5,252 nucleotides of DNA, taken from positions 1 through 5,252 of the forward strand of contig JBEKNT010000515.1 of NCBI GenBank assembly GCA_049522565.1, given 5' to 3'. The stretch comes from JASHVB01 sp049522565. GTDB taxonomy: Bacteria; Pseudomonadota; Alphaproteobacteria; Acetobacterales; Acetobacteraceae. A program made the position numbers and the translations under genes. The notes under the pieces were generated by a model, which was not told the origin of the DNA, searched no databases, and saw only the letters and a list, made by a program, of their open reading frames with translations. Of the stretch, positions 1-5,249 are shown piece after piece. Position 1 is the stretch's first letter, and every line of letters begins with the position of its first letter.

Positions 1-8
1 AGCCAGCG

Positions 9-1013
9 TCAGTCGAACGCCCGGCGCAGACGGGGCAGCACCTGCTCGCCGTACAGCTTCAGGAACCGCGCCTGGTCCGGACCGGGCGCGTGGAACACCA
101 GGTGGCGGAAGCCGAGTTCCACATACGGGCGGATCTTCTCGACATGCTCCTCGGGATCGGTGGAGACGATCCAGCGGCTCTCCGCCCGCTCCACCGGCAG
201 CGCGGCGGACAGCTTCTCCATCTCGCGCGGGTCTTCGACCGACACCTTCTCCTCCGGTGTCAACGCCAGCGCGGCCCAGTGGCGGGTGTCCTGCCTGGCC
301 CGCTCGCGATCGGTGTCGAACGACACCTTCATCTCGATCATCCGGTCATAGTCCGGCTTCGGCGCGGCGGCGGCCTTGATGCCCTCGGCGACGTTCGGCA
401 GCAGGATGTCGGTATACAGGTCCCACTTCTTGCCGCTGGTGCAGATGAAGCCATCCCCCGCGCGGCCGGCGTACTTCGCCACCGCCGGGCCGGCCGCGGC
501 GACATAGATCGGCACCGGCTTGCCCGGCTTGTCGTAGATCGTGGCGTTCTCGGTGCGGTAGTACTCGCCCGCGAAGCTGACATGGTCCTCGCGCCACAGC
601 CGGCGGATCAGGCCGACCGCCTCGCGCAGGCGGGCGAAGCGCTCCTTGGTCTCCGGCCACTTCATGCCGATCGCCGGCACCTCGTTCAGCGATTCGCCGG
701 TGCCGACGCCCAGCACCACGCGGCCGGGGAACATCGCACCCAGCGTGCCGAACACCTGCGCCACCACCGAGGGATGGTAGCGGAAGGTCGGCGTCAGCAC
801 GCTGGTGCCGATCACCACCCGCTGCGTCCGCGCTCCGAGCGCCCCCAGCCACGCCAGCGCCGAGGGCGCGTGCCCGTCGGTATGCTTCCACGGCTGGAAG
901 TGGTCGCTCACGAATATCGAATCGAACCCCACCTGCTCCGCCAGGGTGGAAAAATCCAGCAATGCGGTCGGACCGAATTGCTCCGCCGACGCCTTGTATC
1001 CGAGCTTGAGCAC
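9..1013 (-). CDS. fgd: F420-dependent glucose-6-phosphate dehydrogenase (luciferase-like superfamily)
   Basis: The 334-residue product is a TIM-barrel oxidoreductase that would oxidise glucose-6-phosphate to 6-phosphogluconolactone while reducing the deazaflavin F420 in the cytosol. By recalled comparison it tracks Mycobacterium tuberculosis FGD1 over its whole length. Shared blocks are LKLGYKASAEQF near the N-terminus, SDHFQPW (36-42), GTSVLTPTFRY (69-79), GVGTGE (102-107), a long run around KYAGRAGDGFICTSGK (180-195), and HLVFHAPG near the end. Equivalents of the known FGD residues are all present: Asp37, His38, Trp42 and Glu107 around the F420/hydride site, and Thr192, Lys195, Lys256 and Arg280 that bind the sugar phosphate. 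That set argues for true FGD rather than a generic LLM-class enzyme. I chose the GTG at 1013 because GGAGGT lies 5 nt upstream and the N-terminus then aligns with FGD1; a TTG at 1043 would add ten Arg-rich residues. The gene follows the adenylating-enzyme gene in the same direction, 123 nt away, past a terminator. The physiological substrate in this organism is not proven. Confidence 0.93.
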   Translation of the reverse strand: MLKLGYKASAEQFGPTALLDFSTLAEQVGFDSIFVSDHFQPWKHTDGHAPSALAWLGALGARTQRVVIGTSVLTPTFRYHPSVVAQVFGTLGAMFPGRVVLGVGTGESLNEVPAIGMKWPETKERFARLREAVGLIRRLWREDHVSFAGEYYRTENATIYDKPGKPVPIYVAAAGPAVAKYAGRAGDGFICTSGKKWDLYTDILLPNVAEGIKAAAAPKPDYDRMIEMKVSFDTDRERARQDTRHWAALALTPEEKVSVEDPREMEKLSAALPVERAESRWIVSTDPEEHVEKIRPYVELGFRHLVFHAPGPDQARFLKLYGEQVLPRLRRAFD

Positions 1014-1018
1014 GAAGC

Positions 1019-1024
1019 ACCTCC
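1019..1024 (-). promoter_or_regulatory. Ribosome binding site of fgd
   Basis: Read on the minus strand this is GGAGGT, a near-perfect Shine-Dalgarno sequence, five bases before a GTG codon at 1013-1011. It decides the start of fgd in favour of that GTG over the more upstream TTG at 1043. Confidence 0.85.
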
Positions 1025-1042
1025 GCCGCTGACCGCGCCGCA

Positions 1043-1071
1043 ACGCTACAGCCGGCAGCAGGGTGCGGCAA
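1043..1071 (-). promoter_or_regulatory. Weak candidate promoter for fgd
   Basis: On the minus strand TTGCCG (1071-1066) is followed after 17 bases by TAGCGT (1048-1043). This matches the sigma-70 consensus at 4 of 6 and 3 of 6 positions. Transcription would start near 1036, just ahead of the fgd ribosome binding site, and the element lies beyond the terminator of the preceding gene, where fgd would need its own promoter. The match is poor enough to occur by chance. Confidence 0.2.
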
Positions 1072-1096
1072 TCCGACGCGGGGTCGTCAGTTCGGC

Positions 1097-1129
1097 AAAA
1101 GAGGCACCAGGGGCAAAGCCCTTGGCCTC
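1097..1129 (-). terminator. Rho-independent terminator after the adenylating-enzyme gene
   Basis: Eight bases after the TGA of the adenylating-enzyme gene, the minus strand can fold GAGGCCAAGGGC (1129-1118) against GCCCCTGGTGCCTC (1114-1101) around a TTT loop, with two or three small imperfections. The stem is followed at once by TTTT (1100-1097). A GC-rich stem, short loop and T run directly behind a stop codon are the classic intrinsic-terminator pattern. It would limit read-through into fgd. Confidence 0.75.
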
Positions 1130-1136
1130 GTTTCGT

Positions 1137-2699
1137 TCACTCGGTCGCCAGCCGCGCAACCAGCGCGTGCCGGTCGATCTTGCCGTGCGGTGTCATCGGC
1201 AGGTTGACGATCCGATGGATCATCTGCGGCACCATATAGCGCGGCAGCCGCCGTTCGAGCGCCGCGCGGATCTCGCCCGACGACGGCAGCCGGTCGCCGG
1301 CCGGCCCGGCGACAAACCCGACGATCCCGACGGCGCCGCCGTTGGCGAACGGCCAGGCAACCGCCGCCGCCAATTCGGTGCCGCACACCTGCCGCAGGTG
1401 GCTTTCCACGTCACCGAGTTCGACCCGGTGTCCGCGCACCTTGATCTGGTCATCGAAGCGACCGAGATGGTGAACCCGTCCATCGCCATCCTGGTAGGCT
1501 TTGTCGCCTGTGAGATACCAACGCGTGCCGTCGATGACCGGGAAGCGTGCGGCGGTCAATTCCGGCTGGGTGAGATAGCCGGCCGCAAGCTGCATCCCTG
1601 AAATCGCCAGTTCGCCAACCTCTCCCGCCGGCACAACGTTCAATGCGGGATCGAGGATTGCCACGGCGGTGCCGGGATAGGGCAGGCCGAGCGCGAGGCT
1701 GCCGCGTTCGCTTGTCACCACCGGCGGATAGGTGAGCCGGTAGTGCAGGCACTCGATCGTCGCCTCGGTCGGGCCATAGACGTTATCAACCGTGCTGCCC
1801 GGCGCGGCGCGCTGCCACGCGACCGCCGCCTCCACCGTCAGCGTCTCGCCGCCGAAGATCGAAGCGCGCAGACTTGGCAGGATACCCGGCCGGAGCGCGC
1901 CAAGCCGCATCAGCAGGCCGATCACCGTGGGCGCCGAGTTCCACACCGTCAGCGCATGTTCCTGGATGAAATTGATCGGCACGGTCAGTTGCGAGCGCGC
2001 CACGACATGCAACGAGGCGCCGACGTTCCAGGTCATGAACATGTTGAGGATGGACGGATCGAAGGTCAGTTCGAAGGCGAGCGAAATCCGGTCCTCTCGG
2101 GTAAATCGGTAGATCTCCTGGATCACCGCCAGATGACTGGTGATCGCACCGAGGGCGATCTGCACCCCCTTCGGGGTGCCGGTGGTACCTGAGGTGAAAA
2201 TGATGTACGCGATATGCTCGTCCGGAAGCGCAACGGGTGCCAGGTCCGGTCTGTCAGCGAGCGCACTCAATACCTGGAAGCGCCCTTGATCGAGCCCGAC
2301 CAGGCCCGGGTCGGCCAGCAGGATCGCCCCCGGGCAGGCAGTCAGAACAAGCGGCGACAGCAATCCGACGGCTTCCGCATCGAGGATCAGCGCGTCGAGC
2401 AATGTCGCCCTGAGCGTGGCGAGCAACCGCTCCTCGGGCCAACTCACGCCGAGTGGTACGTAGGTTGCGCCGGCCCAGCACGCCCCGACGACCCCGGCAT
2501 AGGCCGCAACGCTGCGCCCGGCGAGAACGCCGACACGCCCAGCCCGGCCATTGCCGGCAGCGAGCAACCATCCGGCGATGGTCCGCGCGAGCCGCGCCAG
2601 ATCCCCGTAACCGATCTCGCTGCCGGCAACCGACAACGCCAATCGCTGCGGCCAGTGAACGCTGTTGCGGTATAGCTGCCGGGTGAGATTGTCGCTCAT
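1137..2699 (-). CDS. Standalone amino acid adenylation enzyme (AMP-binding, DltA/NRPS A-domain-like)
   Basis: The 520-residue product belongs to the ANL superfamily and should activate a carboxylate, probably an alpha-amino acid, as its AMP ester. Core motifs appear in order: AGATYVPL (A2, 76-83), FTSGTTGTPKG (A3 P-loop, 168-178), a FDPS block (A4, 213-216), NVYGPTEAT (A5, 306-314), YLTGD (A7, 395-399), the hinge block GRFDDQIKVRGHRVELGD (A8, 413-430), and MTPHGKIDR (A10, 502-510) with catalytic Lys507. Asp214 sits where GrsA has Asp235, the residue that holds the alpha-amino group. Aligning by eye to GrsA gives the pocket D-P-L-N-I-G-V-I-E-K, which I cannot match to a known substrate. Several blocks resemble DltA (D-alanine ligase), and the 520-residue length fits a single adenylation enzyme. 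There is no carrier, condensation or thioesterase domain and no dltB/C/D neighbour, so the acceptor is unknown. The ATG at 2699 is backed by GAGGAG seven bases upstream. All catalytic motifs look intact. Confidence 0.9.
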   Translation of the reverse strand: MSDNLTRQLYRNSVHWPQRLALSVAGSEIGYGDLARLARTIAGWLLAAGNGRAGRVGVLAGRSVAAYAGVVGACWAGATYVPLGVSWPEERLLATLRATLLDALILDAEAVGLLSPLVLTACPGAILLADPGLVGLDQGRFQVLSALADRPDLAPVALPDEHIAYIIFTSGTTGTPKGVQIALGAITSHLAVIQEIYRFTREDRISLAFELTFDPSILNMFMTWNVGASLHVVARSQLTVPINFIQEHALTVWNSAPTVIGLLMRLGALRPGILPSLRASIFGGETLTVEAAVAWQRAAPGSTVDNVYGPTEATIECLHYRLTYPPVVTSERGSLALGLPYPGTAVAILDPALNVVPAGEVGELAISGMQLAAGYLTQPELTAARFPVIDGTRWYLTGDKAYQDGDGRVHHLGRFDDQIKVRGHRVELGDVESHLRQVCGTELAAAVAWPFANGGAVGIVGFVAGPAGDRLPSSGEIRAALERRLPRYMVPQMIHRIVNLPMTPHGKIDRHALVARLATE

Positions 2700-2706
2700 C
2701 GATCCA

Positions 2707-2712
2707 CTCCTC
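2707..2712 (-). promoter_or_regulatory. Ribosome binding site of the adenylating-enzyme gene
   Basis: On the minus strand this reads GAGGAG, seven bases before the ATG at 2699-2697. It supports that start over longer readings of the frame. Confidence 0.75.
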
Positions 2713-2885
2713 GGCGACGCAATGAAAGCTGCCTCCCGAACTCGCCGCGTCGCATAAACCGTCTCTGCCCAGGCTCATTGGGCCACGGCATTGCTCCCGC
2801 GAAACCGGGGGCTCGGCGCCGGGATCACCGGGACGCAACAGCCTGGCCCCAGCTTGCGCGGGGAAAAAGTGAGTCATCGCCTCAG

Positions 2886-2930
2886 GCGATTGGTGTTAGT
2901 CTGAAACAATCCGCGATTGGCTGTCAATCG
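2886..2930. repeat. CGATTGG / CAATC repeats, candidate operator
   Basis: CGATTGG occurs at 2887-2893 and again at 2914-2920. The second copy forms a perfect inverted repeat with CAATCG at 2925-2930 (6-bp arms, 5-base gap). A further CAATC at 2908-2912 pairs imperfectly with the first copy. The arrangement of two direct and two inverted half-sites overlaps the promoter candidate for the adenylating-enzyme gene, so a repressor or activator site is plausible. No regulator gene lies nearby to name. Confidence 0.3.
2898..2927 (-). promoter_or_regulatory. Candidate sigma-70 promoter for the adenylating-enzyme gene
   Basis: The minus strand has a perfect -35 hexamer TTGACA at 2927-2922. The best -10 at a usual spacing is CAGACT (2903-2898, 18-base spacer), which matches TATAAT at only three positions. 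If used, it would give a leader of about 190 bases before the ATG at 2699. The -35 box overlaps the right arm of the 2914-2930 inverted repeat, which would allow control by a bound protein. Confidence 0.25.
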
Positions 2931-3003
2931 AAACGACGGCCAGGCGTCAGTTCGCTGGATCGGTAGGCAGGGCGGAAGCGCGCAGCGTCTTCCGCCATCG
3001 CCC

Positions 3004-3022
3004 GGACGCGCAGTCCGCGTCC
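3004..3022. repeat. Perfect 7-bp inverted repeat
   Basis: GGACGCG (3004-3010) and CGCGTCC (3016-3022) are exact complements around CAGTC. A smaller pair, CCGTC (3021-3025) with GACGG (3033-3037), overlaps its right end. There is no following T run on either strand, so a terminator is unlikely. It could be part of the flank of a former mobile element, or chance in GC-rich DNA. Confidence 0.4.
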
Positions 3023-3077
3023 GTCGTGGTCGGACGGAACGGCTACGCCGAGGGTGGAACACGCGCGGCCTGAGTGA

Positions 3078-3110
3078 CCGGCGGACGTATCCTTTCGAGC
3101 CGGCGGGCGT
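3078..3110. repeat. Imperfect 11-bp direct repeat upstream of the recombinase remnant
   Basis: CCGGCGGACGT (3078-3088) and CCGGCGGGCGT (3100-3110) agree at 10 of 11 bases and are spaced 22 bases apart, close to two helical turns. They lie about 40 bases before the recombinase start. They may be a protein-binding pair or a terminal repeat of the former element; function unknown. Confidence 0.35.
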
Positions 3111-3148
3111 GAGGTAGCCCGTCGGACCATCAACGAACGGAGACCACC

Positions 3149-3777
3149 ATGTCGCCACTACGTACGCGGATGATTGAGGACATGATCCTGGCCGGGTTGG
3201 CTCCGGGGAACGCCGAGGCCCTGCGCCCGGGCGGTGCATCAGCTCGCTGCGCAGTACCGTCGCTCACCCGATCAGCCTAGCGAGGATGAGGAGGTACGGA
3301 GCTACTTGCTCGGCTTACGCCAGCGCGGGGTGGCATGCGGCACCTTCCAGACCAGTCATGACGGCATTCGCCTCTTCTACCAGCACACGCTCGGCCGTGC
3401 CTGGGAGTTGTTCGGGGAAAAAAGGATCGCCTCGCCGCGGCAGAAGCGGTTGCCTGACGCGCTCTCGGGGGAGCTGTTCCGGCACCTGCTCAATGCCATC
3501 TGCAACCCGTGCCACAAGACGTGCCTCGCTGTCATGTATGCGTGCGGTCTGCGCATCAGCGAGGCCACCGCGCTGAAGTCGGTGCCATCGACCGGGCCAA
3601 CCAGGTGTTGCGCATCATCGGCAAGGGCCTGCCACGGCGGAGGCCGGGGGCGACAGGGAGCGGCGGGCGCAGCCAGTCCTCGACGAGCTGGGCGGCTTGT
3701 GGCTGACCCATCGCCCGCCCCGCTGGCTATTCCCTAACCACTACGGCGATCTCGAAAGCGCCGGTCCCGACCGTGAT
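3149..3777 (+). pseudogene. Tyrosine recombinase/phage integrase family pseudogene (IS91-associated type)
   Basis: Three reading frames join into one recognisable integrase. Frame one starts at ATG 3149 (GGAGA five bases upstream) with MSPLRTRMIEDMILAGLAPG, the usual opening of the core-binding domain. The frame changes between about 3220 and 3234 and continues as VHQLAAQYRRSPDQ through RLFYQHTL to CGLRISEATAL, which holds the first catalytic Arg (codon 3552-3554). One base appears lost near 3576, after which VGAIDRANQVLRIIGKG carries the catalytic-type Lys (3623-3625). About 22 extra bases follow GKG, and a third frame resumes at 3652 with DRERRAQPVLDELGGLWLTH and ends around WLFPNHYGD. The His-x-x-Arg box and the Tyr nucleophile are absent, so it cannot be active. 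This type of integrase commonly accompanies IS91-like transposases; no transposase is visible here. The exact 3' end is uncertain; the last frame stays open to a TAG at 3868-3870 but loses any likeness near 3777. Confidence 0.85.
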
Positions 3778-3883
3778 ACTGCGGTCATGCCATACCGACC
3801 ACACCGGCCGCGCCGGGTGGGCCGCGATTATCAACCCAGGCACCCAGCCTCCTGCGTGAAATCTGCATAGCGCCCCAGCTTTA

Positions 3884-3932
3884 CGCAACGCTTCGCGTTC
3901 GTCCAACGGAGCCGTTGCGGCGGCTTCGCGCC
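3884..3932. repeat. Cluster of stem-loops, possible dispersed palindromic repeat
   Basis: Three perfect small hairpins stand in a row: AACGC-TTC-GCGTT (3887-3899), AACGG-AG-CCGTT (3905-3916) and GGCG-GCTTCG-CGCC (3919-3932). An alternative long-range stem pairs CGCAACG (3884-3890) with CGTTGCG (3913-3919). The octamer GCTTCGCG occurs twice (3890-3897, 3923-3930). Such packing of palindromes in a noncoding gap resembles REP-type intergenic repeats, but I cannot tell from one copy whether it recurs in the genome. Confidence 0.4.
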
Positions 3933-3989
3933 GTACAGGCTCTTGGGTCGTTTGCGGCCTCCCGGGTCTTCCCCGTTCGGTGACCCGGC

Positions 3990-4007
3990 GCCCGCCAACG
4001 GGCGGGC
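3990..4007 (-). terminator. Possible terminator hairpin of the LON-Trm112-DUF971 operon
   Basis: GCCCGCC (3990-3996) and GGCGGGC (4001-4007) are exact complements around a 4-base loop, two bases after the TAA of the DUF971 gene on the minus strand. The position and stem strength fit transcription termination. There is no T run behind it, so intrinsic termination would be weak, and the hairpin may instead protect the mRNA 3' end. A second pair, CCGGGT/ACCCGG (about 3962-3987), lies just beyond. Confidence 0.45.
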
Positions 4008-4009
4008 CG

Positions 4010-4366
4010 TTACGTCGGATCGCGGCTCATCCCCCGCACAGCCAGCGCTTCCAGATAGCTCGCCCAGCGCCGCGCCTGCTCGCGCCCGAGTTGATGCAGG
4101 TACTCCCACGAATAGATGCCGGTATCGTGCAGGTCGTCGAACACCAGGCGGACCGCGTAATTCCCCACCGGCTCGATCGCCATGATGCCGACATGCCGCC
4201 GTCCGGCAACGATCTGCTTCTGCCCCGGTCCGTGGCCCTGCACCTCGGCACTCGGGCTCTCGACGCGCAGATACTCGGCGGGCAGGCTGAACCGGGCGCC
4301 ATCGTCGAACGCCACCTCCAACACATGCTCTGCCTTGCGCAGGCGGATTTCCGTTGCAATCGCCAT
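4010..4366 (-). CDS. DUF971 family protein (gamma-butyrobetaine hydroxylase-like N-terminal domain)
   Basis: The 118-residue product is a single DUF971/GBBH-like N-terminal domain. Visible family blocks are LEVAFDDGARFSLPAEYLRV (16-35), SPSAEVQGHGPGQ (37-49), IEPVGNYAVRLVFDD (64-78) and HDTGIYSWEYL (80-90). In eukaryotic gamma-butyrobetaine hydroxylase the related N-terminal domain binds zinc, but this protein has no cysteine and no oxygenase domain, so that role does not carry over. The bacterial function is not established; members are often found near iron-sulfur or Mrp-type genes, which I cannot confirm here. I take the ATG at 4366, whose A is also the last base of the TGA of the upstream gene (TGATG), implying translational coupling. 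A GTG one codon earlier (4369) is possible. It is the last gene of the operon. Confidence 0.9.
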   Translation of the reverse strand: MAIATEIRLRKAEHVLEVAFDDGARFSLPAEYLRVESPSAEVQGHGPGQKQIVAGRRHVGIMAIEPVGNYAVRLVFDDLHDTGIYSWEYLHQLGREQARRWASYLEALAVRGMSRDPT

Positions 4367-4572
4367 CACTCTTCGAGCTTGCGCGCCTCCTCGGGGAGCA
4401 TGATCGGGATGCCGTCGCGCACCGGATAGGCGAGACCGGCCTTGCGGCTGATCAGTTCGCTATTCTCCCGGTCGTACTCCAGTGGCCCCTTGGTCAGCGG
4501 GCACACCAGGATCTCCAACAATTGCGGGTCGATCGGCACGGCGCGGCGCGGCCCTTCCGGTGTATCGCTCAT
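4366..4572 (-). CDS. Trm112/UPF0434 family small protein
   Basis: The 68-residue product matches the UPF0434 (YcaR-like) branch of the Trm112 family, with LLEILVCPLTKGPLEY (18-33), a LAYPVRDGIPIMLPEEAR block (47-64) and an acidic end. E. coli YcaR, as I recall it, has several cysteines including a CPxC motif and is about the same size. Here only Cys24 remains, the second position being Leu-Thr and the later one Ser, so a classic zinc site is missing; this reduction appears in alphaproteobacterial members as far as I know. In eukaryotes and archaea Trm112 activates methyltransferases; the bacterial role is unclear. The ATG at 4572 has GAGGG a few bases upstream. It starts 11 bases after the LON-domain gene and overlaps the DUF971 start by one base. 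Confidence 0.92.
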   Translation of the reverse strand: MSDTPEGPRRAVPIDPQLLEILVCPLTKGPLEYDRENSELISRKAGLAYPVRDGIPIMLPEEARKLEE

Positions 4573-4583
4573 GGCGCCCTCGC

Positions 4584-5249
4584 TCAGCTCACCGGACGGC
4601 CGGATGGCAGATCCGTCTCGGCTGCGCCCATCTGCAACAGCGCCAGCAGCGTGTTCGCGCGGTCGGCATCCGTGGTGGCCTCGAGCAACGCCTGCTTCTC
4701 GGCCGGCTCGAAGGGGCAGATCATCGACAACGTGGTCACCAGCGCCTCGTCCGGCATGCGGCGGACGGTGTCCCAGTTCGCCTCGAAATTCCGCCGTGCG
4801 AAGTAACCCCGTAATGCGGTCAGCAACGCCTCGCGTTCGACGCCGATCGGTCCCGGTGCGGTTTCGAGATCGGCCAGATAGGGCGAGAAATCCGCGCGGA
4901 CCCGGCGGTAGCCGCGCCCCATGGCCAATTCCGCCGCAACCGCGAAGCGGATCAGGCCGGTCAGCGAGATCAGATAGCGCCCGTCATCGGTCTCGCTGAA
5001 CGACGACAGCCGCCCGAGGCAACCCACGCGGTACAGCCCGGGCCCCGCTTCGCTTTCCGCATGGTGCGGATCGGGCTGGATCATGCCGAACATGCGGCCT
5101 GCCCCCAACGAGTCCTCGATCATCGCCAGATAGCGCGGCTCAAAGATATTCAGCGGCAGACGGCCGCGCGGCAGCAGCAACGCGCCGGCCAGCGGAAAGA
5201 CCGGAAACTCCGACGGCAGATCCTGCGGGCGCGGATGGAACGCCGTCAT
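4584..5249 (-). CDS. LON substrate-binding domain protein (no ATPase or protease domain)
   Basis: The 221-residue product is a freestanding Lon N-terminal (LAN, PF02190-type) domain protein. The N-terminal block PVFPLAGALLLPRGRLPLNI followed by FEPRY (16-40) is the family signature. Further hallmarks are MFGMIQ (53-58), GLYRVGCLGRLSSF (71-84) and a YLISLTGLIRF strand (92-102), with a helical C-terminal half (about 135-208). There is no Walker motif and no Ser-Lys protease domain, so this is not Lon itself. In Lon the domain recognises substrates; the role of the short single-domain proteins is not established. The ATG at 5249 gives the expected N-terminus, but only three bases of upstream sequence remain in the window, so its ribosome binding site and promoter cannot be seen. 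It is the first visible gene of a three-gene minus-strand operon. In related alphaproteobacteria a thioredoxin-like gene often precedes it, which would be outside this window. Confidence 0.92.
   Translation of the reverse strand: MTAFHPRPQDLPSEFPVFPLAGALLLPRGRLPLNIFEPRYLAMIEDSLGAGRMFGMIQPDPHHAESEAGPGLYRVGCLGRLSSFSETDDGRYLISLTGLIRFAVAAELAMGRGYRRVRADFSPYLADLETAPGPIGVEREALLTALRGYFARRNFEANWDTVRRMPDEALVTTLSMICPFEPAEKQALLEATTDADRANTLLALLQMGAAETDLPSGRPVS

Larger units (their letters stand above)
2713..3138. other. Noncoding region between the divergent adenylating-enzyme gene and recombinase remnant
   Basis: I find no convincing gene in these roughly 425 bases. The short open frames on both strands have no recognisable domains and no ribosome binding sites. 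The part nearest the adenylating-enzyme gene would be its 5' leader; it holds several short GC-rich complementary segments, but nothing I can match to a known riboswitch class. The middle carries the repeated CGATTGG/CAATCG motifs and a promoter candidate. The part next to the recombinase carries a hairpin (3004-3022) and an imperfect direct repeat (3078-3110), and could be the left flank of the mobile element that brought in the recombinase. Confidence 0.6.
3778..4009. other. Intergenic region with stem-loops, no gene
   Basis: This stretch lies between the end of recognisable recombinase sequence and the stop of the DUF971 gene. Open frames exist on both strands, but none shows a domain or a ribosome binding site. 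It may include decayed remains of the C-terminal part of the recombinase or of its element; I could not read any from the translations. Its right half is dense in small inverted repeats, listed separately. Confidence 0.6.

Noticed and set aside
1014..1043. TTG at 1043 as the start of fgd, adding ten residues.
   Set aside because: The added residues are Arg-rich and unlike the family N-terminus, while the GTG at 1013 has GGAGGT at ideal spacing and gives the expected FGD start.
90..1601. A 503-codon open frame on the plus strand, antisense to fgd and the adenylating-enzyme gene.
   Set aside because: It spans two well-supported minus-strand genes and the terminator between them, has Arg/His/Gln-rich low-complexity composition typical of antisense frames in GC-rich DNA, and has no recognisable domain.
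2254..2877. A 207-codon minus-strand open frame that begins upstream of the adenylating-enzyme gene and overlaps its first third.
   Set aside because: Most of it is the shifted frame of the adenylating-enzyme gene, with Arg/Gly/Cys-rich composition and no family motif; the unique N-terminal part has no clear ribosome binding site.
2713..2880. Possible riboswitch in the long leader of the adenylating-enzyme gene.
   Set aside because: Complementary GC-rich segments exist, but I could not find conserved core motifs of the cobalamin, glycine or SAM classes.
2917..3117. A 66-codon plus-strand open frame ahead of the recombinase remnant.
   Set aside because: It has no ribosome binding site, is very Arg-rich, and crosses the inverted and direct repeats; I see no family resemblance.
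3778..4009. IS91-type transposase downstream of the recombinase remnant.
   Set aside because: Translations in the open frames show none of the zinc-finger or HUH/Y1 motifs of IS91 transposases, so only an association by family knowledge can be stated.
3831..4109. A 92-codon minus-strand open frame running from inside the DUF971 gene through the intergenic stem-loops.
   Set aside because: The first part is a shadow of the DUF971 coding frame and the rest crosses palindromes; no domain and no start signal support it.
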